Assembly (NCBI RefSeq): GCF_900100085.1
Contig: NZ_FNEJ01000009.1
Coordinates: 124,001 to 188,000, forward strand
Direction: 5' to 3'
DNA length: 64,000 nt
Origin: Salipiger marinus
Lineage (GTDB): Bacteria; Pseudomonadota; Alphaproteobacteria; Rhodobacterales; Rhodobacteraceae
Part shown: piece by piece, positions 27,586 to 36,734 of the stretch
How positions within the stretch are numbered: the stretch's first letter is position 1
Layout of the letters: each line of letters opens with the position of its first letter
The notes under the pieces: generated by a model
Told to the model about the DNA's origin: nothing
The model's input: the letters and a program-made list of their open reading frames with translations, nothing else
The model's database searches: none
Made by a program: the position numbers and the translations under genes

Positions 27586-28724
27586 GACTGCGCCACCAGA
27601 CTGCGCGCCACCAGCACGCGCATGATCTCATTGGTGCCTTCAAGGATGCGGTGCACGCGCAGGTCGCGCACCAGCTTTTCGATGCCGTAATCGGCCAGAT
27701 AGCCATAGCCGCCATGCAGCTGCAGGCAGTCATCCACCACCCGGCAGCCCGCTTCGGTGACAAAGGCCTTGGCCATGGCGCAGAAGGTGCTGGCATCGGG
27801 CGCGCCGGTATCCAGCTTCCACGCCGCCTGCCGCAGGAACACCCGCGCCGCCTGCAGCTGGATCTCGGCCTCGGCCAGCCGGAACTGCAGCGCCTGAAAC
27901 TGGTCGAGCCGCTGCCCGAAGGCCTGCCTGTCGCGCATATAGGCCAGCGTGGCGTCAAGCGCGGTCTGCGCGCCGCCCAGCGAACAGGCCGCGATGTTGA
28001 GCCGCCCGCCATCCAGCCCCGCCATGGCATAGCGGAAGCCATGGCCTTCCTGCCCCAGCAGGTTGGCCCGGGGCACGGCGCAGTCGTCGAACTGCAGCGC
28101 GCGGGTCGGCTGCGACCGCCAGCCCATCTTGTCCTCCAGCCCGCCAAAGCCGAGCCCAGGCGTGTCCGCCGCCACCAGCAGGGCCGAGATGCCGCGCGGG
28201 CCGTCCTCGCCGGTGCGGGCCATCACCACATAGGCATCCGAATAGCCGCCCCCCGAGATGAAGGCCTTGGCCCCGCTCAGGCTGTAGCCCTCGGGCGTGG
28301 GGGTCGCGCGGCTGCGCAGGGCCGCGGCATCCGAGCCCGAGCCCGGTTCGGTCAGGCAGTAGGACAGCAGCGTGGTCATGGCGACGGCCCCGGGCAGCAC
28401 CCGCGCCCGCATCTCTGTGCTGCCATGGGCGTCGATCATCCGGGCGCACATGTTGTGGATCGACAGAAAGGCGGCCACGGAAGGGCAGGCCATGGACAGC
28501 GCCTCGAAGACCAGCGTGCCGTCAAGCCGCGTCAGCCCCGCGCCGCCATGCTCTTCGGCGACATAAAGCCCGCCAAAGCCCAGTTCCGCCAGATCGGGCC
28601 AGAGATCGCGGGGAATGCTGCCCTCCGCCTCCCAGTCCCGGGCGAAGGGCGCGATGCGGGTCTGGCCAAAATCCCGCGCCATGTCGAAGATCGCCTGCTG
28701 CTCCTCGGTCAGTGCAAACTCCAT
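27582..28724 (-). CDS. Acyl-CoA dehydrogenase, probable isobutyryl-CoA dehydrogenase
   Basis: A 380-residue FAD enzyme that feeds electrons to ETF. Family motifs are YCLTEPGSGSDAAALRSRA (FAD/substrate), GLGFGGLEDKMGWRS, and near the end LQLHGGYGYLADYGIEKLVRD and ILEGTNEIMR, where the catalytic Glu lies. Its place as first gene of an operon with 3-hydroxyisobutyryl-CoA hydrolase and 3-hydroxyisobutyrate dehydrogenase points to isobutyryl-CoA as substrate. The start MEFALTEEQQAIFDMARDF is typical and follows GGGAAAGGGAGG. Confidence 0.93.
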   Translation of the reverse strand: MEFALTEEQQAIFDMARDFGQTRIAPFARDWEAEGSIPRDLWPDLAELGFGGLYVAEEHGGAGLTRLDGTLVFEALSMACPSVAAFLSIHNMCARMIDAHGSTEMRARVLPGAVAMTTLLSYCLTEPGSGSDAAALRSRATPTPEGYSLSGAKAFISGGGYSDAYVVMARTGEDGPRGISALLVAADTPGLGFGGLEDKMGWRSQPTRALQFDDCAVPRANLLGQEGHGFRYAMAGLDGGRLNIAACSLGGAQTALDATLAYMRDRQAFGQRLDQFQALQFRLAEAEIQLQAARVFLRQAAWKLDTGAPDASTFCAMAKAFVTEAGCRVVDDCLQLHGGYGYLADYGIEKLVRDLRVHRILEGTNEIMRVLVARSLVAQS

Positions 28725-28829
28725 GGGCCTCCCTTTCCCGCGGAAATGAACAGTTGTTCAGACGGTGCGGGGAATCGGAGCAGGATGCAAGGCCCGGTCG
28801 CGTCGCGGGGGCGGCGAGGAGGGAAGATA

Positions 28830-28880
28830 GGGGGCTCTGCCCCCGTCGCCTCTGGCGACTCCCCCGGAGTTTATCGGGCA
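28830..28880 (-). repeat. Dispersed double-hairpin repeat, copy 3 (variant)
   Basis: On the minus strand it reads CCCGATAAACTCCGGGGGAG, then GTCGCC / GGCGAC, then GGGGGCAGAGCCCCC. The variable hairpin arms match copy 1 exactly, while the left arm is of the TAAACTCCGGGGG type also seen in copy 5. It lies between the valine operon promoter and the end of the glycosyltransferase gene. Confidence 0.8.
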
Positions 28881-28932
28881 AGATGAAGGGGCGGGTGCGG
28901 GCTGGCCTGCACGCTGGAGGTATTGTCTGCCG

Positions 28933-30072
28933 TCAGCGGCGGGCTGTAACCCGCGCGCGGATCTGCGCCTCCACCCGGTCGAGCAGCACGGCATTGTCGA
29001 AGCGCGTCTCGGCGGTGGCGCGGGCGGCGCGGGCGAGGGCGCTGCGGTCGGGCATGTCCAGCAGGCGGGCCAGCCGGTCGGCAAAGGCGTCTTCGTCGCG
29101 TTCGGCCACCATGAAGCCATTCTCGCCTTCGGTGATCGCCTCGGGGATGCCGGCATGGCGGGTGGAGACCGGGATGCAGCCTGCGGCCATCGCCTCCTGA
29201 ATGGCGGTGGGCAGGCCTTCGGTATTGCCGTTGCGGTCGGTCACCGAATGCTGGAGGAAAATCTCTGTCGTGGCGAGATGGGCGCGCACCGCGTCATGCG
29301 GCAGCGCGCCGGTGAAGGTGACGCGGCCCGCCATGCCCAGTTCGGCGGCAAGCCTGCGGCAGCTGTCCAGCAGCGGGCCGTCGCCCACGAAGGTCAGATG
29401 GCCGGGCCGGTCGGCGGCGGCGCGGGCAAAGGCGCGCAGGGTGATCTGCGGCGCCTTTTTCTCGACCATGCGGCCCACGGCGAGGCAGGATCCGGGGATC
29501 TTGGCCGCGGGCGCGAAGCGGCGGATGTCGACCCCCGACGGGATGACATGGGCGTTGGGGTGGCTGACGCCGTGGCGGGCGAGATTGTCGAGCAGGAACT
29601 GCGAGACGGCGAAGATGCCGTCGAGCCTGGGCATCATCCGGCGATAGGCGCGCACCCGCTGCCGCGATCCCAGCGCGCGGCTGGCATCGGTGCCGCGGAA
29701 ATAGCTGAAGACCGGCAGGCCAAGCTCGGTCGCGAGCTTCGCCACCACCAGCGCCTGCGTGCCGAATTCGGCAAGGATCACCTCGACCTGCTGGGCACGG
29801 AGCCAGTCCACCAGCGCGCGGCGGTTGTCGCCGAAGGGCAGCCGCCCGGTGCCTTCGGTGGCGGCGTTCCAGCCCATGGCGAAGGGCGCGCGCAGCTTGT
29901 CTGCCGCCGAAAGCCGGGCGCGGCGTTCAAAGACCGGCTTGTCGAGCGGGTTCTGCCCGTCGAACCTGCCGCAGAGCACGCAGGTCTGCCCGCCGAACAG
30001 GTGTTCGATATGGCGGTTGATGAAGGTCTCGCCCGGGACGAAGTAATCCGAGGTGACGATGCAGGTCTTCAT
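28933..30072 (-). CDS. Glycosyltransferase family 4 (WcaL/AmsK-like)
   Basis: A 379-residue GT-B glycosyltransferase, probably for exopolysaccharide or a surface glycan. Signs include FVPGETFINRHIEHL at the N-terminus, FSYFRGTDASRAL, HVIPSGVDIRRFAP in the linker, and the C-terminal donor-binding EX7E region HSVTDRNGNTEGLPTAIQEAMA. The start MKTCIVTSDYF at 30072 is chosen over an upstream in-frame ATG that adds a Pro/Lys-rich stretch. No other glycan genes are adjacent, so the product is unknown. Confidence 0.88.
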   Translation of the reverse strand: MKTCIVTSDYFVPGETFINRHIEHLFGGQTCVLCGRFDGQNPLDKPVFERRARLSAADKLRAPFAMGWNAATEGTGRLPFGDNRRALVDWLRAQQVEVILAEFGTQALVVAKLATELGLPVFSYFRGTDASRALGSRQRVRAYRRMMPRLDGIFAVSQFLLDNLARHGVSHPNAHVIPSGVDIRRFAPAAKIPGSCLAVGRMVEKKAPQITLRAFARAAADRPGHLTFVGDGPLLDSCRRLAAELGMAGRVTFTGALPHDAVRAHLATTEIFLQHSVTDRNGNTEGLPTAIQEAMAAGCIPVSTRHAGIPEAITEGENGFMVAERDEDAFADRLARLLDMPDRSALARAARATAETRFDNAVLLDRVEAQIRARVTARR

Positions 30073-30523
30073 GGCCTTCTCCGGCGGTGGCGGCGCCGTC
30101 TTCATGCCCGCGCGGCGGGGGCTGTGCAAGCCTGCGGGGGCCGCGAGCCTACCGCACGGGGCCGCGCGGGCGGTGCGGACCCTGCGCCGGGGCGGGTGGA
30201 AGGGGCCCCGGCGAAGCTCTGGCCTGCGTCCGGCGGGCGAGGTCTAAAAACGACATTTTGTCGGTATTGAACCTTGAGGCGGCGGCTTTGCGGTTGTGCT
30301 GCGGGGCGCAGTCTGACATGAGCCTGCGATGTCATCGGCAAGAGTTTGCCGAAGCGCGGATCCGCCGGCGCGGGTCTGCAGTCGACGCGGGCCGCGCGGC
30401 GGTCCCGGGGCATGGTGCAGAAGGTTCCAGAAAATCGGGAACCGATGCCGCACCCGGCGGAGTTTCGCTTATGGCGAGGCACCGCATCGCCCAAGCAACG
30501 AGGAACAGATGGAGGTCACGCGC
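30073..30523. other. Long intergenic region / leader of the BCCT gene
   Basis: About 450 bases without a credible gene. Notable inverted repeats are CGACA TTT TGTCG (30251-30263), CGGCAA GAGT TTGCCG (30336-30351) and GGTTCC N9 GGAACC (30423-30443). The AT-rich point near 30245-30272 is the likely promoter for the BCCT gene, leaving a leader of about 240 bases with two possible stem-loops. Confidence 0.5.
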
Positions 30524-32170
30524 ATGAGTGATACCACGGACGATCAGGGCATTCCGGCTCCGGAAGGCGCCTCCCAGATCATCGACACCGATTACGAGAT
30601 CGGTCAGGACAATTACGAAGGCAAGTTCGGCCCCTTCGGGCTGGACATCCACAACCCGGTGTTTCTGATTTCCGGCATCGCGGTGGTTCTTTTTGTCTTC
30701 TACACGCTGGCGCTGCCCGAACAGTCGGGCGCGGCCTTCAACTGGATGTTCGCATTCGCCACGAAGACCTTTGACTGGTTCTTCCTGGCGGCGGCGAACG
30801 TGTTCGTCATCTTCTGTCTGGTGCTGATCGTGTCGCCTCTGGGCAAGGTCCGGCTGGGCGGCGCGGAGGCAAGCCCCGATTACAGCTATCTGGGCTGGTT
30901 CGCGATGCTGTTCGCCGCAGGCATGGGCATCGGTCTCATGTTCTTCGGCGTGCTGGAGCCGGTCTATCACATGGCGGTGTCGGAGCCGCTTGGCGTGCCG
31001 TCACCCTTTGCCGAGGATGGCAGCCTGATCCCGGAAAACGTCGCTGCTGCCAAGACAATGGGGCTCGCCGCGACGATCTTCCACTGGGGCCTGCATCCTT
31101 GGGCGATCTATGCCGTGGTGGCGCTGGCGCTGGCGCTGTTTTCCTACAACAAGGGCCTGCCGCTGACCATCCGCTCGGCCTTCTATCCGATCCTTGGCGA
31201 ACGGGTCTGGGGCTGGTGGGGCCATGTCATCGACGTGCTGGCGGTGTTTGCCACGCTCTTCGGTCTGGCCACCTCGCTGGGTCTGGGCGCGTCGCAGGTC
31301 AATGCCGGTCTGAACCACGTCTTCGGCCTGCCCATGGGGCCGCTGCAGCAGGTGGCGATCATTTCCGGCATCACCGCGGTGGCGCTGGTGTCGGTGCTGC
31401 GCGGCCTTGATGGCGGCGTGAAGGTGCTGTCGGAGATCAACATGGGGATGGCGACGCTGCTGCTGCTCTTCGTGCTGATCGCGGGGCCGACCCTGCTGAT
31501 CCTGTCGGATTTCGCTCTGGGTCTGGGCGCCTATCTGAAGGAGATCGTGCCGCTGTCGAACCCGGTGGGCCGCGAGGATGACAGCTTCGTGCAGGGCTGG
31601 ACCGCCTTCTACTGGGCGTGGTGGATCAGCTGGTCGCCGTTCGTGGGCATGTTCATCGCCCGCGTGTCGCGGGGCCGCACCGTGCGCGAATTCCTGACCT
31701 GCGTGCTGATCATCCCGAGCCTTGTCTGCGTGCTGTGGATGGCGGTGTTCGGGGGCGTCGCCATCGATCAGGTGCTGAGCGATCCGGCCACCTCGCAGGT
31801 CAAGGCGCAGGTGATCGACAGCTACAACCCGCCGCTGTCGCTGTTCGCGATGCTGGAGGGCCTGCCGCTGTCGCAGATCACCTCGGTGCTGGCGGTGCTG
31901 CTGGTGATCCTGTTCTTCGTCACCTCGTCGGATTCCGGCTCGCTGGTGATCGACACCATCACCGCCGGGGGCAAGATCGACGCGCCCCTGCCGCAGCGGG
32001 TGTTCTGGTGCGTCTTCGAAGGCGCCGTGGCCATCGTGCTGCTGCTGTCGGCGGGCGGTCTGGGATCGCTGCAGTCCATGGTGATCTCCACCGGGCTGCC
32101 GTTCACGCTGGTGCTGCTGGTGATGTGCTTCGCGATCTGGAAGGGTCTGCAGGCGGAACGCCGTATCTGA
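30524..32170 (+). CDS. BCCT family betaine/choline-type transporter
   Basis: A 548-residue inner membrane transporter with about twelve helices. The BCCT motifs are clear: AAGMGIGLMFFGVLEP (the GMGIG segment typical of sodium-coupled betaine carriers), IFHWGLHPWAIYA, and FYWAWWISWSPFVGMFIARVSRGRT. The N-terminal cytoplasmic tail is acidic (about 45 residues), and the C-terminal tail is very short (KGLQAERRI), unlike osmosensing BetP with its long C-terminal helix. This suggests nutrient uptake or non-gated transport. The start at 30524 has GGAGG 8 bases upstream; the ATG at 30509 with AGGAA is an alternative. The substrate (betaine, choline, carnitine or DMSP) is not determinable. Confidence 0.92.
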   Translation: MSDTTDDQGIPAPEGASQIIDTDYEIGQDNYEGKFGPFGLDIHNPVFLISGIAVVLFVFYTLALPEQSGAAFNWMFAFATKTFDWFFLAAANVFVIFCLVLIVSPLGKVRLGGAEASPDYSYLGWFAMLFAAGMGIGLMFFGVLEPVYHMAVSEPLGVPSPFAEDGSLIPENVAAAKTMGLAATIFHWGLHPWAIYAVVALALALFSYNKGLPLTIRSAFYPILGERVWGWWGHVIDVLAVFATLFGLATSLGLGASQVNAGLNHVFGLPMGPLQQVAIISGITAVALVSVLRGLDGGVKVLSEINMGMATLLLLFVLIAGPTLLILSDFALGLGAYLKEIVPLSNPVGREDDSFVQGWTAFYWAWWISWSPFVGMFIARVSRGRTVREFLTCVLIIPSLVCVLWMAVFGGVAIDQVLSDPATSQVKAQVIDSYNPPLSLFAMLEGLPLSQITSVLAVLLVILFFVTSSDSGSLVIDTITAGGKIDAPLPQRVFWCVFEGAVAIVLLLSAGGLGSLQSMVISTGLPFTLVLLVMCFAIWKGLQAERRI

Positions 32171-32192
32171 TCCGAAGCCAGGAAAGATCAGG

Positions 32193-32222
32193 CGGCGCGG
32201 TCCTGCGGGGCCGCGCCGTTTT
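32193..32222 (+). terminator. Intrinsic terminator after the BCCT gene
   Basis: CGGCGCGG (32193-32200) and CCGCGCCG (32211-32218) form an 8-base stem with a 10-base loop, followed by TTTT. Confidence 0.8.
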
Positions 32223-32344
32223 CCGTTCCCGAAGGGCTGCGAAAGCCCGGGCTTGCGGCGGGGCGGCAGCGGAATCTCCGCGCCGTCTTGACCCGCGCGC
32301 CTGTCGCGGCTTTGCTGCGCGAAACATGCCGGAAAGGGTCAGAG

Positions 32345-33544
32345 ATGCTGGATCTCACACATGTGCGGGCGCAGTTCCCCGCGTTTTCAGAACCGACCCT
32401 GCAGGGTCAGGCGTTTTTTGAGAATGCGGGCGGCTCTTACACCTGCCGCCCGGTGATCGACCGGCTGACGCGCTTTTACACGCAGCGCAAGGTGCAGCCC
32501 TATGCGCCCTATGCCGCCTCCGAGGCGGGCGGGGCCGAGATGGACGAGGCGCGCAGCCGGCTGGCGCGGCTGATGAACGTGGCGCCCGACGAGCTGAGCT
32601 TCGGCCCCTCCACCACCGCGAACACCTATGTGCTGGCGCAGGCCTTCCGCCGCTTCATGCGCCCCGGCGAGGTGATCATCGTCACCGATCAGGATCACGA
32701 GGCCAATTCCGGCCCGTGGCGGCGGCTGGCGGAGGAGGGCATCAAGATCCGCGAATGGCGGATGAATCCGCGCACCGGCCATCTGGATCCCGCCGATCTG
32801 GAGGCGCTTCTGGATGACGACGTGCGGCTGGTCTGTTTCCCGCACTGTTCCAACGTGGTGGCAGAGATCAACCCGGTGGCCGAGATCACCGCGCTTGCCC
32901 ATGCGGCGGGGGCCTTCACCTGTGTCGACGGGGTCAGCTATGCGCCGCATGGCCTGCCCGACATGGATGCGCTTGGCGCCGACATTTACCTGTTTTCCGC
33001 CTACAAGACCTATGGCCCGCATCAGGGGCTGATGCTGATCCGCCGCGCGCTGGCGGAGGCGCTGCCCAATCAGGGGCACAGCTTCAACGGCGGCAGCCTG
33101 TACAAACGCTTTACCCCCGCCGGGCCCGATCACGCGCAGGTCGCGGCCTGTGCCGGGATCGCCGATTACATCGAGGGGCTCGCCGCCCATCACGGCGTGT
33201 CGGCTGCCGAGGTGTCGGGGCTGATGCGCGCGCAGGAAATCGCGCTGAGCGGGCCGCTGCTGGACTATCTGGCGGGGCGCAACGATCTGCGGCTGCTGGG
33301 ACCGGCAGAGGCAGAAGGGCGCGCGCCCACCTTCGCGCTGGCGCTGGACCGGCCCGGCGCCGAGCTGGCGGCGGCGCTGGCGCCGCATGGCATCATGGCG
33401 GGGGGCGGCGATTTTTACGCGGTGCGCGCGCTGCAGGCGCTGGGGGTCGATCCGGCGCGCGGCGTGCTGCGGCTGTCCTTCACGCATTACACCAGCGAGG
33501 CGGAAATTTCCCAGCTAATTTCGGCGCTTGACGCCGTTCTTTGA
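32345..33544 (+). CDS. Class V aminotransferase / cysteine desulfurase-like PLP enzyme
   Basis: A 399-residue fold-type I PLP enzyme. The PLP lysine is K221 in LFSAYKTYGPHQG, the ring-contact His is in TDQDHEANSGPWRRL (H118), and Asp195 is in FTCVDGVSYAPHG. The pattern matches the cysteine desulfurase-like branch (TIGR01976 kind), but the mobile loop with a catalytic Cys, which true IscS/SufS enzymes need, is not obvious. The substrate is therefore uncertain (selenocysteine lyase, kynureninase-like or other). The ATG at 32345 follows GGAAAGGG at a good distance. It lies between a BCCT transporter and a photolyase with no clear functional link. Confidence 0.85.
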   Translation: MLDLTHVRAQFPAFSEPTLQGQAFFENAGGSYTCRPVIDRLTRFYTQRKVQPYAPYAASEAGGAEMDEARSRLARLMNVAPDELSFGPSTTANTYVLAQAFRRFMRPGEVIIVTDQDHEANSGPWRRLAEEGIKIREWRMNPRTGHLDPADLEALLDDDVRLVCFPHCSNVVAEINPVAEITALAHAAGAFTCVDGVSYAPHGLPDMDALGADIYLFSAYKTYGPHQGLMLIRRALAEALPNQGHSFNGGSLYKRFTPAGPDHAQVAACAGIADYIEGLAAHHGVSAAEVSGLMRAQEIALSGPLLDYLAGRNDLRLLGPAEAEGRAPTFALALDRPGAELAAALAPHGIMAGGGDFYAVRALQALGVDPARGVLRLSFTHYTSEAEISQLISALDAVL

Positions 33545-33599
33545 TCCAGTGCGGCAGGGCCTGCGTAAGCCCTGACGCAGGCCATCGGAGAATGTGAAC

Positions 33600-35021
33600 A
33601 TGAGCGAACAGCCCCCCGTCCTCGTCTGGATCCGCCGGGATCTGCGGCTTTCGGACCACGCGGCCCTGACGGCGGCAGTGGCCTGCGGCGGGCCGGTGAT
33701 CCCGGTCTTCCTGCGCGATCACACCGTGGACGATCTGGGCGCCGCGCCGAAATGGCGGCTGGAGCAGGGGCTGCGGGTTTTTGCCAAGGCGCTGGAGGAC
33801 AAGGGATCGCGGCTGATCCTGCGGGCAGGCCCCGCGCGCGAGGTGATCCCGGCGCTGGTGGCGGCAACCGGCGCACGCGCCGTCTACTGGATGCGCGCCT
33901 ATGACCCGGCCTCGGTGGAGCGCGACACCGATGTGAAATCCGCCCTCAAGGAGGCCGGGATCGAGGCGCGCAGCTTCGCCGGGCATCTGCTGTTCGAGCC
34001 ATGGGATGTGGAGACCCAGCAGGGCGGCTATTACAAGGTCTACAGCCCGATGTGGCGCGCGGTGAAGGACCGCGAGGTGCCCGAGCCAACAGCTGCCCCC
34101 GCGCATCTGCCCGCGTCCGCGACCTGGCCCGACAGCGCGGCGCTGGACGACTGGCAGCTTGGCGCCGCCATGAACCGGGGCGCCGCCGTGCTGGCGAAAC
34201 ATGTCCAGCCCGGAGAGGCGGCGGCGCAGGCCAAGCTTGGCCAGTTCGCCGCGCATCGCATCGACGCCTACAAGCAGGACCGCGATCTTCTGGCCGAGGA
34301 CGCCACCTCGGGCATGTCGGAATATCTGAGCCTTGGCGAGATCAGCCCGGCGCGGCTCTGGCATGTCGGGCTGCGCGCCAAAGCCGAGGGCAAGGCGGGG
34401 GCGGAGCATTTCCTCAAGGAACTGGTCTGGCGCGAATTTTCCTATCACCTGATGTGGCACACGCCCCGGCTGCTGACCGACAACTGGCGCGAGGAATGGG
34501 GCGGCTTTCCGTGGCGCACCGACCGGCGCCTGCGCGAGGTGACGGCATGGCAGCAGGCGCGCACCGGCATGGCGGTGGTCGATGCGGCGCTCCGCGAGAT
34601 GTATGTGACCGGGCGGATGCACAACCGCGCCCGGATGATCGTGGCCAGCTACCTGACCAAGCACATGATGATCCACTGGAAAATCGGGCTCGACTGGTTC
34701 GAGGACTGTCTGGTGGACTGGGATCCGGCCTCCAACGCGCTGGGGTGGCAGTGGGTGGCGGGATCGGGGCCCGATGCCGCGCCCTATTTCCGCGTCTTCA
34801 ACCCCGAGACGCAGCAGAAGAAATTCGACCCCGACAACGCCTATCTGAAACGCTGGCTGGCCGAGGGGCAGCGCACCCCGCCGCAGACCGCGCTGGATTA
34901 TTTCGAGGCGGTGCCGCGATCCTGGGGCCTGTCGCCGCAGGATCCCTATCCCCGGCCCATCGTCGGCACTGACGAGGGGCGTCAGGCGGCGCTGCACGCC
35001 TACGAGACCCGCGAGTTCTAG
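33600..35021 (+). CDS. phr: Deoxyribodipyrimidine photolyase (class I)
   Basis: A 473-residue flavoprotein that repairs cyclobutane pyrimidine dimers with blue light. The N-terminal antenna domain opens with VLVWIRRDLRLSDHAAL, and the C-terminal FAD domain shows WREFSYHLMWHTP, TGMAVVDAALREMYVTGRMHNRARM and LGWQWVAGSGPDAAPYFRVFNP, all family hallmarks. The antenna cofactor cannot be assigned. The start ATG at 33600 has GGAG 9 bases upstream; the GTG at 33594 is less likely. It precedes trgA by 106 bases on the same strand. Confidence 0.96.
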   Translation: MSEQPPVLVWIRRDLRLSDHAALTAAVACGGPVIPVFLRDHTVDDLGAAPKWRLEQGLRVFAKALEDKGSRLILRAGPAREVIPALVAATGARAVYWMRAYDPASVERDTDVKSALKEAGIEARSFAGHLLFEPWDVETQQGGYYKVYSPMWRAVKDREVPEPTAAPAHLPASATWPDSAALDDWQLGAAMNRGAAVLAKHVQPGEAAAQAKLGQFAAHRIDAYKQDRDLLAEDATSGMSEYLSLGEISPARLWHVGLRAKAEGKAGAEHFLKELVWREFSYHLMWHTPRLLTDNWREEWGGFPWRTDRRLREVTAWQQARTGMAVVDAALREMYVTGRMHNRARMIVASYLTKHMMIHWKIGLDWFEDCLVDWDPASNALGWQWVAGSGPDAAPYFRVFNPETQQKKFDPDNAYLKRWLAEGQRTPPQTALDYFEAVPRSWGLSPQDPYPRPIVGTDEGRQAALHAYETREF

Positions 35022-35127
35022 ACCCTTGCGGGGGTGCCGCTGCCCCGTGCCGCGCCCGCCCTTGCAGAGCGGCCCCGTGCCGCGTTAGCTGGCCCCATGT
35101 TCCGCAGCCAGAGGCCGTTTGCCCGCC

Positions 35128-35568
35128 ATGACCACCGCCGCACGTCTGATCGCCGCGCTCTGCCTTGCGGCGCTGGGGTATCTTGGCTCTGAAGAGGTCA
35201 AGACCCTGATGCCCGAGGGCACGGGGTTCGGCTATTTCACATGGGTGACTATGGGTCTGGGCTGGCTCTGCGGCTGGCTGATCCTCGGGCCGCGTGCCGG
35301 GCGGGGGCTGGCAAGCACGCAGTCCCATGCGCTGACCGCCACCGCCGCGCTGGTGCTGCTGGCGCTTCTGGTTCAGGCCACCGCCGAGATGGTGCGGCTT
35401 GCCATGCGGCACCGCTATGACGGCCCGATGGAGGCGTTCGCCGCCATTTTCGAGATCGCGCTGGAATTTGGCGGTCATCTGCTAGATGCGGAGTTCTTTC
35501 TGCTCATGCTGGGGGGCGCGGTCGTGACCGGCCTGCTGGTCGAACTGGCCGCCCGCCACTGGAGGTAA
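35128..35568 (+). CDS. trgA: TrgA family protein (tellurite resistance locus)
   Basis: A 146-residue integral membrane protein with about four hydrophobic segments (for example LIAALCLAALGYLG, FTWVTMGLGWLCGWLIL and ALTATAALVLLALLVQ). It matches TrgA, first described in the trgAB locus needed for high-level tellurite resistance in Rhodobacter sphaeroides. Its molecular role is unknown. The ATG at 35128 is chosen; a TTG three codons earlier is possible. trgB starts 3 bases after its stop, so the two are one transcription and probably translation unit. Confidence 0.85.
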   Translation: MTTAARLIAALCLAALGYLGSEEVKTLMPEGTGFGYFTWVTMGLGWLCGWLILGPRAGRGLASTQSHALTATAALVLLALLVQATAEMVRLAMRHRYDGPMEAFAAIFEIALEFGGHLLDAEFFLLMLGGAVVTGLLVELAARHWR

Positions 35569-35571
35569 TCC

Positions 35572-36663
35572 TTGCCCGACATCTTTCTTCACGGGGCGCT
35601 GACCCATGCGCCGCTGCTCTGCCATGTGCTGGGCCGACCGGTCGAGCTGCGGCCTGCCGCTCTTCCCGATCACTCCCTGCGCTGGTCGGGTGATCCCGCC
35701 GACCTGCCGCTGCTGAGCCCCGATCCCGGCGCCACCGCCTCCGGCGCGCGGCTGTCGGCCAGCGCCGAGGATGTGGCGCGGTTGTGCTTCTATCTGGCCA
35801 CGGACAAGCTGGAAGAGCTGCGCCTGAGCGACGGCACGCCAGCGCTGGCATGGGTCATTCCCTCCGAGGCGCCGCATTGGGACGCGCTGGCATGGGGGGC
35901 GCGCTGGGGCGATCTGGCCACGGCCGCCGCCTGCGCGGTGATGGCGCAGCCTGCCGACAGCCCGCCCGAAAACATCGCCGGGCTGCGCCCGTTCCTAACC
36001 GCGCGGGCTTGGGCGCAGGTGCTGGGCCAGCAGACCGCGCCCGCCACGCTGCGCGGCGATCCGGGGCGCGACGCGGTGGAGATCGTGGCCGACCATCCCG
36101 GGCATGAGGGCTTTTTCCGGCTGCGCCGCTTCGAGCTGCGCCACCGCCGGTTTGATGGCACATGGTCCCCGGCGATGGGGCGCGAGGCCTTCATCGCCTA
36201 TGATGCCGCGCTGATCCTGCCTTATGATCCGGTCACCGACAGCGTGCTGCTGATCGAACAGTTGCGTTACGGGCCCGTGATGCGCGGTGACAGCCGCCCG
36301 TGGATACTGGAGCCGGTGGCGGGGCTGGTGGATGCGGGCGAAGACCCCGCCGCCTGTGCGCTGCGCGAAGCGCGCGAGGAGGCGGGGCTGGACCTGATCC
36401 ATGCCGAACCCATGCTGAAGGTCTATGCCTCGCCCGGGTATAGCACGGAATATTTTCATTGTTTTCTAGGTGTTTGCGACCTTTCCCGCCATGCCACGGG
36501 TCTGGGTGGCCTGGCCGAGGAACACGAGGATATCCGCAGCCATGTGATCCCCTTCGATCAGGCCATGGCGCTGGTCGACAGCGGCGAGATCAACGCGGCG
36601 CCCTTGGTGACCATGCTCCTGTGGCTGGCGCGGGCGCGGCCCCGGCTTCGCGCCGCCGCCTGA
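35572..36663 (+). CDS. trgB: TrgB: gamma-glutamylcyclotransferase-like plus NUDIX protein (tellurite resistance)
   Basis: A 363-residue two-part protein. Residues 1-150 resemble an AIG2/gamma-glutamylcyclotransferase-like domain (opening MPDIFLHGALTHAPLL). Residues about 190-345 are a NUDIX hydrolase with a perfect box: GLVDAGEDPAACALREAREE followed by AGL, as in ADP-ribose pyrophosphatases. It starts with TTG at 35572, 6 bases after GGAGG (35561-35565), which overlaps the end of trgA; no in-frame ATG fits. Known as TrgB from the R. sphaeroides tellurite locus. cysK follows after 71 bases. Confidence 0.88.
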   Translation: MPDIFLHGALTHAPLLCHVLGRPVELRPAALPDHSLRWSGDPADLPLLSPDPGATASGARLSASAEDVARLCFYLATDKLEELRLSDGTPALAWVIPSEAPHWDALAWGARWGDLATAAACAVMAQPADSPPENIAGLRPFLTARAWAQVLGQQTAPATLRGDPGRDAVEIVADHPGHEGFFRLRRFELRHRRFDGTWSPAMGREAFIAYDAALILPYDPVTDSVLLIEQLRYGPVMRGDSRPWILEPVAGLVDAGEDPAACALREAREEAGLDLIHAEPMLKVYASPGYSTEYFHCFLGVCDLSRHATGLGGLAEEHEDIRSHVIPFDQAMALVDSGEINAAPLVTMLLWLARARPRLRAAA

Positions 36664-36734
36664 CCGCGGACGCTTGAGTTCGGGCCCGGCGCGCCCTACA
36701 CCTTGAACCTGATTATGAGGAACGGGAGATGTCC

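Noticed and set aside
35041-35085. Direct repeat CCCCGTGCCGCG in the phr-trgA gap
   Set aside because: Two copies of a 12-base GC-rich word are easily expected in this composition and no function is suggested.
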